Shown piece by piece: positions 6,866 to 14,057 of a stretch of DNA of 14,057 nucleotides (positions are counted from its first letter, which is position 1; each line of letters begins with the position of its first letter). The notes beneath the pieces are model-generated. The model did not search any database and was not told the origin of the DNA. It saw nothing but the letters and a program-made list of their open reading frames with translations. The stretch covers positions 1-14,057 of the forward strand of contig CAHJWV010000302.1 in the NCBI GenBank assembly GCA_903643055.1, in the 5' to 3' direction. Origin of the DNA: Burkholderiales bacterium. GTDB taxonomy: Bacteria > Pseudomonadota > Gammaproteobacteria > Burkholderiales > Burkholderiaceae. A program made the translations under genes and the position numbers.

Positions 6866-7603
6866 GTGTCCCACGCCATCAACTTATGGCCCCTGCTGGG
6901 GGTCGCGGTCATCATCGCGGGCTTCGTCCTGCGCTTCCACCCGATGCTGGTCGTCACCGTGACGGCCCTCGTGACGGCCCTGGCCGCGGGTTTCCCAATT
7001 GACAAGATCCTCGCAACGATCGGCACCGGCTTCATCAAGACGCGCAACCTGCCGCTGATCATCCTGTTGCCGCTCGCGGTGATCGGCCTGCTGGAGCGCC
7101 ATGGCCTGCGCCTGCATGCGCAGAACTGGATCCGCACGATTCAGTCGGCCACCGTGGGCCGCTTGTTGATGGCCTACCTGGGTGCCCGGCAGCTCACTGC
7201 CGCCATTGGCCTCACCAGCCTGGGCGGGCACCCGCAGATGGTGCGGCCGCTGCTGGCGCCGATGGTCGAAGGCGCGGCCGAGGCCCGCCACGGCAAACTC
7301 AGTGACGCCATGCGGTTCAAGCTGCGCGCCCACGCCGCCGCCGCCGACAACATCGGCCTGTTTTTCGGCGAAGACATCTTCGTGGCCTTTGGTGCGATCG
7401 TGCTGATGACCACCCTCCTGCATGAAGCAGGCATCGACGTCGAGCCGATCCACGTGGCGCTCTGGGGCATCCCGACCGCCGTTTGCGCCTTCGGCATCCA
7501 TGCCTGGCGCCTGCACCGGCTCGACACGATGCTGGCACGCGAGCTCGGCCACGCCGCAGAAACTAACGATACCGATGCACGCAATAAAGAGGTGCAGGCA
7601 TGA
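6866..7603 (+). CDS. DUF969 membrane protein, putative 5-oxoproline transporter subunit
   Basis: This 245-residue protein is strongly hydrophobic, with membrane segments by eye near 8-24, 27-43, 60-76 and 168-184 and a further one near 192-210. The family DUF969 is nearly always paired with DUF979, and the pair is placed with 5-oxoprolinase genes and annotated as a two-part 5-oxoproline permease; here it lies directly before pxpA, which supports uptake of pyroglutamate through the inner membrane. The polar segment LTSLGGHPQMVRP (112-124) and the charged region around 131-150 are probably cytoplasmic or substrate-facing loops. The start is the GTG at 6866, seven bases after GGAG (6855-6858). 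The stop overlaps the DUF979 start in ATGA. Transport function comes from family context, not from the sequence alone. Confidence 0.88.
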   Translation: MSHAINLWPLLGVAVIIAGFVLRFHPMLVVTVTALVTALAAGFPIDKILATIGTGFIKTRNLPLIILLPLAVIGLLERHGLRLHAQNWIRTIQSATVGRLLMAYLGARQLTAAIGLTSLGGHPQMVRPLLAPMVEGAAEARHGKLSDAMRFKLRAHAAAADNIGLFFGEDIFVAFGAIVLMTTLLHEAGIDVEPIHVALWGIPTAVCAFGIHAWRLHRLDTMLARELGHAAETNDTDARNKEVQA

Positions 7604-8556
7604 CGCTCACGATCACCCATCTCTACGATTTGGTGGGCACGATCCTGGCCGTCACCGCGCTGATGACGCTGCGCGACCGTCAGCACCCCAAGCGCTACAC
7701 GAGCGCCTTCTTCTGGGGCTTGTATGCGCTCGTGTTCCTCATCGGTGACAGCCTGCCGCCCGAGTGGGTCGGCGCGGGCGTGGTCGTCATGGCGCTGACC
7801 GCCGCCTTTGGCGGCGTCGGTGCCGGCCGGCATGAGCCGCGCACGCTGGTGCAGTACGCCGACAGCGTGAAGCGCCTGGGCAACCGGCTCTTCGTGCCGG
7901 CACTGGCGATTCCGGTGGTCACGATGCTGGGCACGCTCTCAGCAAAGTCTCTGAACTTCGGCGGCACGCCGCTGCTCGATCCAAAGAACACCACGCTGGT
8001 GAGCCTGGGCATCGGCTGCGTCGTGGCCCTGGCCATCGCCTGCGCGATCACGAAGGAGACGCCGGTGCAAGGCCTGCGCGAGTCGCGCCGCCTGACCGAT
8101 GCGCTCGGCTGGGCGCTGGTGCTGCCTCAGATGCTCGGCATGCTGGGCCTGGTGTTCTCCGATGCCGGCGTGGGCAAGGCGGTGGCTCATGTCACTACGA
8201 GCTACATCAACATGGACGTGCGGTTCCTCGCGGCGACGGTCTACGTGGTGGGCATGGCGCTCTTCACCGTCATCATGGGCAACGGCTTCGCGGCCTTCCC
8301 GGTGATGGCCGGTGGCGTGGGCGTGCCGGTGCTGCTCGGCACCTACCACGGCGACCCGGCGGTGATGGCCTCGATCGGCATGCTGTCGGGCTATTGCGGC
8401 ACGCTGCTCACGCCGATGGCTGCCAACTTCAACATCGTGCCCGCCGCGCTGCTGGAGTTGCCCGACAAGAACGCGGTGATCCGCGCGCAGGTGCCGACCG
8501 CGCTGGCGGTGCTGGCCTGCAACGTGGTGCTGTTGAACGTTCTGATGTTCCGCTGA
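7600..8556 (+). CDS. DUF979 membrane protein, putative 5-oxoproline transporter subunit
   Basis: The 318-residue protein has about nine hydrophobic segments spread over its length, including ones near 8-24, 38-54, 60-78, 100-118, 130-148, 163-180, 205-223 and 295-315, and is the standard partner of DUF969. A glycine-rich, conserved-looking stretch MLSGYCGTLLTPMAANFN (265-282) resembles the re-entrant or substrate-binding loops of secondary transporters (inference). The ATG at 7600 overlaps the end of the DUF969 gene by four bases, with GAGGTG just upstream, so the two subunits are probably made in a fixed ratio. pxpA begins 12 bases after its stop. Together the pair most likely imports 5-oxoproline for the enzymes encoded downstream. 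Confidence 0.88.
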   Translation: MTLTITHLYDLVGTILAVTALMTLRDRQHPKRYTSAFFWGLYALVFLIGDSLPPEWVGAGVVVMALTAAFGGVGAGRHEPRTLVQYADSVKRLGNRLFVPALAIPVVTMLGTLSAKSLNFGGTPLLDPKNTTLVSLGIGCVVALAIACAITKETPVQGLRESRRLTDALGWALVLPQMLGMLGLVFSDAGVGKAVAHVTTSYINMDVRFLAATVYVVGMALFTVIMGNGFAAFPVMAGGVGVPVLLGTYHGDPAVMASIGMLSGYCGTLLTPMAANFNIVPAALLELPDKNAVIRAQVPTALAVLACNVVLLNVLMFR

Positions 8557-8568
8557 GAGCCTGCCCGT

Positions 8569-9405
8569 ATGAACACGATGAAGATCGATCTGAACAGTGA
8601 TTTGGGCGAGAGCCTCGGCGCATGGCGCATGGGCGACGATGCGGCGATGCTCGACATCGTCAGCAGCGCCAACGTGGCCTGCGGCTTTCATGCGGGCGAT
8701 GCGGCCGGCATCCTGCACACCTTGCGCGGCGCCGCTGCGCGAGGCGTGGTGGTCGGCGCGCATGTGGCCTATCCCGACTTGGCAGGCTTCGGCCGCCGCC
8801 CCATGGACCTGGCCAGCGCCGAGCTGCAGGCCGATGTGATCTACCAGATCGGCGCGCTGCGCGGGCTGGCGGCCGCCGCCGGCACCACGGTGCGCTACGT
8901 CAAGCCGCATGGCGCGCTCTACAACACCATCGCATACGACGAGCGGCAAGCACGCGACGTGATCGCCGCCCTACTGGCAATCGATCCGTCGCTGGTGCTG
9001 GTCGGTCTGGCCGGCTCGCCCTTGCTCGGCTGGGCCCGGGCCAGTGGCCTGCGCACGGTGGCCGAAGCCTTCGCCGACCGCGCCTACACCGCCGCAGGTA
9101 CGCTGGTATCGCGCCGCGAGCCAGGCGCCGTGCTGCACGACGCACAGCAGGTGGCCGAACGCATGCTGAGGCTGGTCACCGAAGGCATGGTGACCGCGAT
9201 CGACGGCAGCGAGGTCGCGATCCAGGCCGATTCGATCTGCGTGCATGGCGACAGCCCCGGCGCGGTCGAGATGGCGAGGCAGGTACGCGACCAGCTGCAA
9301 GGCCGGGGCGTGACGATCCAGTCGTTCATCGCGTCGGGCATACAAGACACTGCACAAGACACCGGAAAGAGCGTCGAGCTAGGCGTCAGGCAGGAGGCCA
9401 GGTGA
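8569..9405 (+). CDS. pxpA: 5-oxoprolinase subunit PxpA (LamB/YcsF family)
   Basis: PxpA, with PxpB and PxpC, carries out ATP-dependent opening of 5-oxoproline to glutamate, removing a damage product and giving carbon and nitrogen. The 278-residue protein contains the family hallmarks [10 protein letters not shown] (5-14), [11 protein letters not shown] (34-44), [15 protein letters not shown] (63-77), VKPHGALYN (111-119) and EAFADRAY, and aligns along its length with E. coli PxpA (244 residues). It adds a polar C-terminal tail of about 25 residues that looks dispensable. The ATG at 8569 has GAGAG (8555-8559) nine bases upstream; a second ATG at 8578 would remove only three residues. Its TGA shares a base with the next start (TGATG), pointing to coupled synthesis with the PxpB-PxpC fusion. 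Confidence 0.95.
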   Translation: MNTMKIDLNSDLGESLGAWRMGDDAAMLDIVSSANVACGFHAGDAAGILHTLRGAAARGVVVGAHVAYPDLAGFGRRPMDLASAELQADVIYQIGALRGLAAAAGTTVRYVKPHGALYNTIAYDERQARDVIAALLAIDPSLVLVGLAGSPLLGWARASGLRTVAEAFADRAYTAAGTLVSRREPGAVLHDAQQVAERMLRLVTEGMVTAIDGSEVAIQADSICVHGDSPGAVEMARQVRDQLQGRGVTIQSFIASGIQDTAQDTGKSVELGVRQEAR

Positions 9406-11111
9406 TGCGCTTCTTGTCCGCCAGCCTCGATGCGTTGCTGGTCGAGCTCGACGACCTGCCGACCACCCTCGCGCTGTTCGATGCGCTGCAGGCCGAGCCG
9501 CTTGCGGGTGTCGAAGACATCGTGCCTGCAGCGCGCACGCTGCTGATCCGCCATCGGCCCCACACGGTGTCGCGCGAGCAACTCATCGCGCACATCGCCG
9601 CGCGCAAGCTCGGTACCCGGGCCGATCGATCGCCGACGCTGATCGAGATTCCCGTGGACTACCAGGGCGAAGACCTCGACGAGGTGGCCGAGCGGCTGGG
9701 CCTCTCACGCGATGAGCTGATCCGCCGCCACACCGCCTGCGAATACACCGTGGCCTTTACCGGCTTCGCGCCGGGCTTCGCCTACCTCAGCGGCGGCGAC
9801 CCGGGCCTGAACGTGCCACGCCGCCCCACCCCGCGCACCCGCATTCCGGCCGGTGCCGTCGGGCTGGCCGGCCCCTTCAGCGGCATTTACCCGCAGGCCA
9901 GCCCAGGTGGCTGGCAGATCATCGGCATCACATCCACGCGCATGTGGGACCTGAGCCGTCCGGTACCTGCCTTGCTGCAACCGGGCTTCAGGGTGCACTT
10001 CGTCGATACCGGGAACTGGCGTGGGATGAGCGTCAATCGCGGCGTTGGACAGCCGCTCATGGATGACGCGTCCATGGATCCACAAGTCTCAACGCAAGCC
10101 ACCCAAGCCTCGACCACCGAACCCGCAGCGGCGCCCGTCTCAGAGCAAGCAGCATCCTCCGCCCGCCCGGCGATGTCGGATCAGGTCACCCCTGCCGCCA
10201 CCACGCCCGCGCTGCTCGTGCACCACACCGGCCCTCAGGCTCTGTTCCAGGACCTCGGCCGACACGGCCACGCCAGCCAGGGCGTCTCTGCTTCCGGCGC
10301 GATGGACAAAGGCGCCTTGCGCTCGGCCAACCGGCTCGTCGGCAACGCGCCGGACACCGCCTGCATCGAGATTGCCGGGGGCGGCTTTGAGATCGAGGCA
10401 GGAGGCGACAGCGTCGTAGTCGTCACCGGGGCTGACGCCACGATCCAGCTGACAACCACCCATGGCTCGCGCCGCAGCCTGCCCAGCCACCAGGCATTTG
10501 CGCTGTGCCATGGCGACCGCCTTTCGCTCGCCGAGCCACGCGCCGGCTTGCGCAGCTACCTCGCTGTCCGCGGTGGCTTTGAGGTAGCGCCAGTGCTCGG
10601 CAGCTGCTCGAGCGACACGCTGGCGCAGATCGGCCCGCCCGCCATCACCGCCGGCGACCGGCTGCCGATCCGCCCGGTGACGCATGGTGCTGTTGTCGGC
10701 GAACCCGAAGCCCCCTCACCAGCCCTGCCCAGCGCCCACGAGACCGTCACCCTCGATGTGGTGATGGGCCCGCGCACCGACTGGTTCACCGCCGAGGCGG
10801 TGGCGCGGCTGTCGAGCCAGTCCTGGACGGTCACGCCGCAGTCCAACCGCATCGGCCTGCGGCTGCACGGCGAACAGGCGCTGGCCCGCATCAACACCGC
10901 GGAGCTGCCCAGCGAAGGCACGGTGATCGGCGCGATCCAAGTGCCCCCGAATGGCCAGCCGGTGCTGTTCCTGGCCGACCACCCGTTGACCGGCGGCTAT
11001 CCGGTGATCGGCTCGGTGGCACCCCATCACCTGGCGCTGGCCGGCCAGCTCCCCGTCGGGGCCTGCGTCCGCTTTCGAGCGATCCAGCCCTTCTTCGCCC
11101 ACAGCACATGA
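9405..11111 (+). CDS. pxpBC: Fused 5-oxoprolinase subunits PxpB-PxpC (AHS1-AHS2)
   Basis: One 568-residue chain joins two subunits that are separate in E. coli. Residues 1 to about 205 are the PxpB/KipI (allophanate hydrolase subunit 1-like) domain with [11 protein letters not shown] (120-130) and [13 protein letters not shown] (144-156). A linker of about 60 residues rich in Ala, Thr, Ser, Pro and Gln (about 206-266) follows. Residues from about 267 to the end are the PxpC/KipA (subunit 2-like) domain with [19 protein letters not shown] (283-301) and QSNRIGLRL. The pair binds ATP-dependent 5-oxoprolinase activity together with PxpA; the same two domains form the carboxyltransferase part of urea carboxylase. 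AGGAGG (9392-9397) lies seven bases before the ATG at 9405; a GTG at 9402 is an alternative. The reading frame is intact across the junction, so this is a true fusion unless a sequencing error removed a stop. Confidence 0.92.
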   Translation: MRFLSASLDALLVELDDLPTTLALFDALQAEPLAGVEDIVPAARTLLIRHRPHTVSREQLIAHIAARKLGTRADRSPTLIEIPVDYQGEDLDEVAERLGLSRDELIRRHTACEYTVAFTGFAPGFAYLSGGDPGLNVPRRPTPRTRIPAGAVGLAGPFSGIYPQASPGGWQIIGITSTRMWDLSRPVPALLQPGFRVHFVDTGNWRGMSVNRGVGQPLMDDASMDPQVSTQATQASTTEPAAAPVSEQAASSARPAMSDQVTPAATTPALLVHHTGPQALFQDLGRHGHASQGVSASGAMDKGALRSANRLVGNAPDTACIEIAGGGFEIEAGGDSVVVVTGADATIQLTTTHGSRRSLPSHQAFALCHGDRLSLAEPRAGLRSYLAVRGGFEVAPVLGSCSSDTLAQIGPPAITAGDRLPIRPVTHGAVVGEPEAPSPALPSAHETVTLDVVMGPRTDWFTAEAVARLSSQSWTVTPQSNRIGLRLHGEQALARINTAELPSEGTVIGAIQVPPNGQPVLFLADHPLTGGYPVIGSVAPHHLALAGQLPVGACVRFRAIQPFFAHST

Positions 11112-11118
11112 AACACCC

Positions 11119-12858
11119 ATGAAAAAAGTTCTGATTGCCAACCGCGGCGAAATCGCCGTCCGCATCGTGCGCGCCTGTGCCGATTACGGCGTCGGCTCGG
11201 TCGCGGTGTATGCCGATGCCGACATCGACGCGCTGCACGCCCGCATGGCCGACGAGGCCTACGGCCTGGACGGCCAGCGCCCCGCCGACACCTACCTGAA
11301 CATCGACAAGCTGCTGACGGTCGCGGCCCGCAGTGGCGCTGACGCGGTGCACCCCGGCTATGGCTTCTTATCCGAGAACGCCGGCTTCTCCCGCGCCGTG
11401 ATCGCGGCAGGTCTGACCTGGATCGGCCCGCCGCCGTCGGCCATCGAAGCCCTGGGCGACAAGGTGCGGGCGCGCCAGATTGCGCTCGAGGTCGGCGCAC
11501 CGCTGGTGGCAGGCACGCCCGGGCCGGTCACCGATGCGAGCGAGGTCCTGGCCTTTGCCGAACAGCACGGCCTGCCGATTGCCATCAAGGCCGCCTTTGG
11601 CGGCGGTGGGCGTGGCCTGAAGGTCGCGTGGCGCATGGACGAAGTCGCCGAGTTGTACGAGTCGGCCGTGCGCGAAGCCATCACCGCCTTCGGCCGCGGC
11701 GAGTGCTTCGTCGAACAGTTCCTCGACCGCCCCCGCCATGTCGAAGCTCAGGTGATTGCCGACACGCATGGGCGCGTGGTGGTGCTGGGCACGCGCGACT
11801 GCTCGCTGCAGCGGCGCAACCAGAAGCTGGTGGAAGAGGCGCCGGCGCCGTTTTTATCTAACGCGCAGCGAGAGCGCATCCACCAGGCCGCCCGCGATGT
11901 GTGCGCGAGGGCTGGCTACGTCGGCGCGGGCACGGTCGAGTTCCTGCTGAGCCCTTCGGGCACGATCTCCTTCCTGGAGGTCAACACCCGCCTGCAGGTC
12001 GAACATCCGGTGACGGAGGAGACCACCGGCGTCGACCTGGTGGTCGAGCAGTTGCGCGTGGCCGATGGCCTGCCGCTGTCGATCAACGAAACCCCGACGC
12101 CCCGCGGCCATGCCTTCGAGTTCCGCATCAACGCGGAAGACGTCGGCCGCGGCTTTCTGCCCGGGCCGGGGCCAGTGCATGTGTTCGAGGCGCCGTCCGG
12201 CCCCGGCGTTAGGGTGGACTCGGGCGTGTGCGCGGGCTCGGTGGTGCCCGGCCACTTCGACTCGCTGATGGCCAAGCTGATTGTCAGCGGCGCCACACGC
12301 GCGCAGGCGATCGCCCGTGCGCGGCGCGCCTTGCGCGAGTTCCGCATCGAAGGCCTGCCCTCGGTGCTGCCCTTCCACCGCGCAGTGATGGACCACGCCG
12401 ACTTCACCGCGTCCGACACCTTCAAGGTGCACACGCGCTGGATCGAGACCGAGTTCGCCAACACGCTGGCCGCGGCCGCCCGGCCCGAGCCGCTGGGCGA
12501 TTTGTCACTGACGCGTTCGGTGATCGAGATCGACGGCCGGCGCGTGCGACTCGGCCTACCGCCGCAGCTGCTGCGTGGTGGACCTGGGGGCGAGCCGACG
12601 GCGGCAGCCGCTCAAGGAACCCAGGCTGCGGCGCCCAAAGCCACAGACCTCACCACGGTCGCGGCCCCGATCTCCGGCAGCCTGCAATCCTGGAAGGTCG
12701 CCGATGGCGACACCGTGGCCGCCGGCGACACCCTCGCGACGATGGAGGCCATGAAGATGGAAATGCAGGTGGCAGCCCACCGCGCCGGGCGCATCACGCT
12801 GAAGGCAGCTGCCGGCGCCTATGTGCTGATGGGCACGGCCATCGCCGACATCGGCTGA
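11119..12858 (+). CDS. Biotin carboxylase fused to biotin carboxyl carrier domain
   Basis: The 579-residue protein has a full biotin carboxylase (about 1-445) and a C-terminal biotinyl domain (about 508-579) joined by an Ala-rich linker. Visible catalytic elements by analogy with E. coli AccC are Lys115, Lys157, the glycine loop GGGGRGLK (161-168), His207, Lys236, Glu287 and Arg291 in [11 protein letters not shown], and Arg336. The biotinylation site is EAMKM with Lys546. This is the layout of acyl-CoA carboxylase alpha chains, but no acyl-CoA carboxyltransferase gene is nearby; the gene starts seven bases after the PxpB-PxpC fusion, without a clear ribosome site, so it is clearly part of that operon. 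Biotin carboxylase/carrier genes beside pxp genes are known from other proteobacteria. Whether it serves 5-oxoproline breakdown, or an acyl-CoA, is open. It is unlikely to be the housekeeping accC, which lacks the carrier domain. Confidence 0.92.
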   Translation: MKKVLIANRGEIAVRIVRACADYGVGSVAVYADADIDALHARMADEAYGLDGQRPADTYLNIDKLLTVAARSGADAVHPGYGFLSENAGFSRAVIAAGLTWIGPPPSAIEALGDKVRARQIALEVGAPLVAGTPGPVTDASEVLAFAEQHGLPIAIKAAFGGGGRGLKVAWRMDEVAELYESAVREAITAFGRGECFVEQFLDRPRHVEAQVIADTHGRVVVLGTRDCSLQRRNQKLVEEAPAPFLSNAQRERIHQAARDVCARAGYVGAGTVEFLLSPSGTISFLEVNTRLQVEHPVTEETTGVDLVVEQLRVADGLPLSINETPTPRGHAFEFRINAEDVGRGFLPGPGPVHVFEAPSGPGVRVDSGVCAGSVVPGHFDSLMAKLIVSGATRAQAIARARRALREFRIEGLPSVLPFHRAVMDHADFTASDTFKVHTRWIETEFANTLAAAARPEPLGDLSLTRSVIEIDGRRVRLGLPPQLLRGGPGGEPTAAAAQGTQAAAPKATDLTTVAAPISGSLQSWKVADGDTVAAGDTLATMEAMKMEMQVAAHRAGRITLKAAAGAYVLMGTAIADIG

Positions 12859-12898
12859 ACAGGCTGAGGGCCGCGGCACCGCACACGATGCCAAGGAC

Positions 12899-14056
12899 TC
12901 AGCTTGCGCTTTGACCCGCCATCGCGCTGCCGCCCCAGCGGAAGAAGGCCAGCACCTCGTCGCGGCGGGCCAGGGTGTCCGACACCCCCAAGGCCACCAG
13001 CTCGCGCGTGTATGGCGCCTCAAAGAGCAGGTAGCTCGCAAGCGCCGAGCCTCGCGTGTCGGTGCCCTTGCCGCTGACACCGACACCGCGCAACAAGGCG
13101 CGCACGGGCGGCGGCAGGCTGACCACATGCCGGGCCGCCAGGTCATCCAGGCGCAATGTCGGCGCGATCACCAGCACCTCGATCGGTCGCAGGTTTGTCT
13201 GCGCCAACGCCTCGGGGGGCAGCAACGACAAGGTGTGATTGACACGCTGCAGCCGCTCGACATCCACCGCCAGCGCATCGAGAAAGATGTTCGACAGCGC
13301 GTGGCCCGCGATCTGCGCGAAGTTCGGGTAGCCGTTGTTGACGCGGCGCCGCCCCGGCGGCTCGTGCATGCGGCCGGCACCGATCACGAGAATGCGGTTC
13401 GCGCCCAGGTGCACCGCCGGAGAAATTGGGGCCGACTGCCGCATCGAACCGTCGCCGAAATACTCCAGCTCGCCTTCGAAGGGCAAGGGCACCGGCGGAA
13501 ACACGAACGGGATCGCCGCCGAGGCCAGCAGGTGCGGCACCGTCAGCGTGTCACGCACCGCCACGCGCTGCGAGCGGTTCCAGGGTTGGATTTCCTGCAC
13601 CGCGTCGTAGAAGGTGACGTGGGTGCCGGAGCTGTAGCTCGAGGCCGTGACCGCCAGTGCCTGCAGGTGGCCACCGCGCATCACCTGCGGCAGCCGGTCC
13701 AGCGACACCATGCGCTGCAGCAGCGTTTCGAGCGGCGAGTTGTCGAGCAGCGAACGCTGCCGGGCGCGACGCCAACGGGCGATCACCCAGCCGAGCGACA
13801 TCATCGTGAGCCAGCTGGCGCCGGTGCGGATCACGCCGATCGCATCGCTGCGGTACACCTGCTCGGCGCGGAAGTTCTCCCAGACCTCGGCGAGCGAGGC
13901 AACGGCCGCATCGAAGTCATCGCAATGGCCGGCCAGTGCGGCGGCATTGAGGGCACCCGCCGAGGTGCCCGCAATCACCGGAAAGGGGTTGCTGCGATCG
14001 CTTGGTGCGGCCTCACGCCGGATCTGGGCAATCGCCTTCAGAACGCCCACCTGATA
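12899..14056 (-). CDS. Patatin-like phospholipase (5'-truncated by window edge)
   Basis: Patatin-like proteins are serine lipid acyl hydrolases with a Ser-Asp dyad. The frame is open to the window edge; the last visible codons read YQVGVLKAI, which in this family follow the oxyanion-hole motif GGGARGA, so only roughly 20 or more N-terminal residues are missing. Counting from the GTG at 14050 as residue 1, the nucleophile is Ser30 in IAGTSAGALNAAA and the catalytic aspartate is Asp200 in FGDGSMRQSAPISPA; ASAAIPFVFPPV (177-188) is also typical. The rest, about 180 residues after the dyad, contains LDALAVDVERLQRVN and is a family-specific tail of unknown role. It has no signal peptide in the visible part. 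It ends 40 bases from the biotin carboxylase gene in convergent orientation and seems unrelated to the pxp operon. Confidence 0.93.
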   Translation of the reverse strand, partial: YQVGVLKAIAQIRREAAPSDRSNPFPVIAGTSAGALNAAALAGHCDDFDAAVASLAEVWENFRAEQVYRSDAIGVIRTGASWLTMMSLGWVIARWRRARQRSLLDNSPLETLLQRMVSLDRLPQVMRGGHLQALAVTASSYSSGTHVTFYDAVQEIQPWNRSQRVAVRDTLTVPHLLASAAIPFVFPPVPLPFEGELEYFGDGSMRQSAPISPAVHLGANRILVIGAGRMHEPPGRRRVNNGYPNFAQIAGHALSNIFLDALAVDVERLQRVNHTLSLLPPEALAQTNLRPIEVLVIAPTLRLDDLAARHVVSLPPPVRALLRGVGVSGKGTDTRGSALASYLLFEAPYTRELVALGVSDTLARRDEVLAFFRWGGSAMAGQSAS

Positions 14057-14057
14057 A

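Noticed and set aside
7939..8949. A 336-codon open frame on the - strand
   Set aside because: It is antisense to DUF979 and pxpA and His/Arg/Gln-rich, a typical high-GC shadow with no domain.
8622..9404. Long upstream extension of the PxpB-PxpC reading frame
   Set aside because: This part is a shadow frame of pxpA with Arg/Ala-rich noise. The true start at 9405 has AGGAGG upstream and begins the PxpB domain.
12859..12898. Bidirectional terminator between the converging biotin carboxylase and patatin genes
   Set aside because: The 40-base gap holds only the small palindrome GCCGCGGC and no stem with a T-tract on either strand.
1..14057. CRISPR arrays, tRNA/rRNA genes, riboswitches, insertion sequences, prophage or attachment sites
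   Set aside because: No spaced repeat array, cloverleaf, terminal inverted repeat pair or transposase-like protein was found; the whole window reads as stable chromosomal DNA.

Overview
The window is high-GC, densely packed chromosomal DNA. Gene order and protein sequences suggest a betaproteobacterium of the order Burkholderiales; the genus cannot be told from the sequence alone. I see no rRNA, tRNA, CRISPR array, transposase or other mobile element.

Left part (1-5760, all + strand): a conserved housekeeping and envelope block. It opens inside rpsA (ribosomal protein S1; the N-terminal third lies outside the window), followed by ihfB (IHF beta subunit). A 359-base non-coding gap follows, carrying a perfect 11-bp inverted repeat and two promoter-like -10 hexamers. 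Next come lapA and lapB (overlapping), rfaE1 (heptose-7-phosphate kinase, overlapping lapB by one base) and rfaD (ADP-heptose epimerase). LapB controls LPS synthesis in E. coli by regulating LpxC turnover, and RfaE1/RfaD make the core sugar ADP-heptose, so this run looks like one LPS-supply operon. A small secreted ComEA-like helix-hairpin-helix protein closes the block behind its own likely promoter.

Middle and right part (5971-12858): a 5-oxoproline (pyroglutamate) uptake and hydrolysis locus. A divergently oriented GntR/FCD regulator (- strand) is followed on the + strand by two membrane proteins (DUF969 and DUF979, a putative 5-oxoproline transporter pair), pxpA, a fused pxpB-pxpC gene, and a biotin carboxylase fused to a biotin carrier domain. 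The five + strand genes overlap or nearly touch, so they are very likely one transcript. The 202-bp intergenic region between the regulator and the operon is AT-rich. It holds a near-consensus sigma-54 -24/-12 element overlapping an extended -10 box, a perfect 15-bp palindrome just downstream of the predicted start, and further GTTGA/TCAAC half-sites.

Right edge (12899-14057, - strand): a patatin-like phospholipase converging on the operon, cut by the window end before its oxyanion-hole motif.

The most interesting points are the domain inventory of the pxp operon, which matches a urea-carboxylase-type machine split over two genes with PxpA in place of allophanate hydrolase; the layered regulatory region in front of it; and the altered metal-ligand positions in its FCD regulator.
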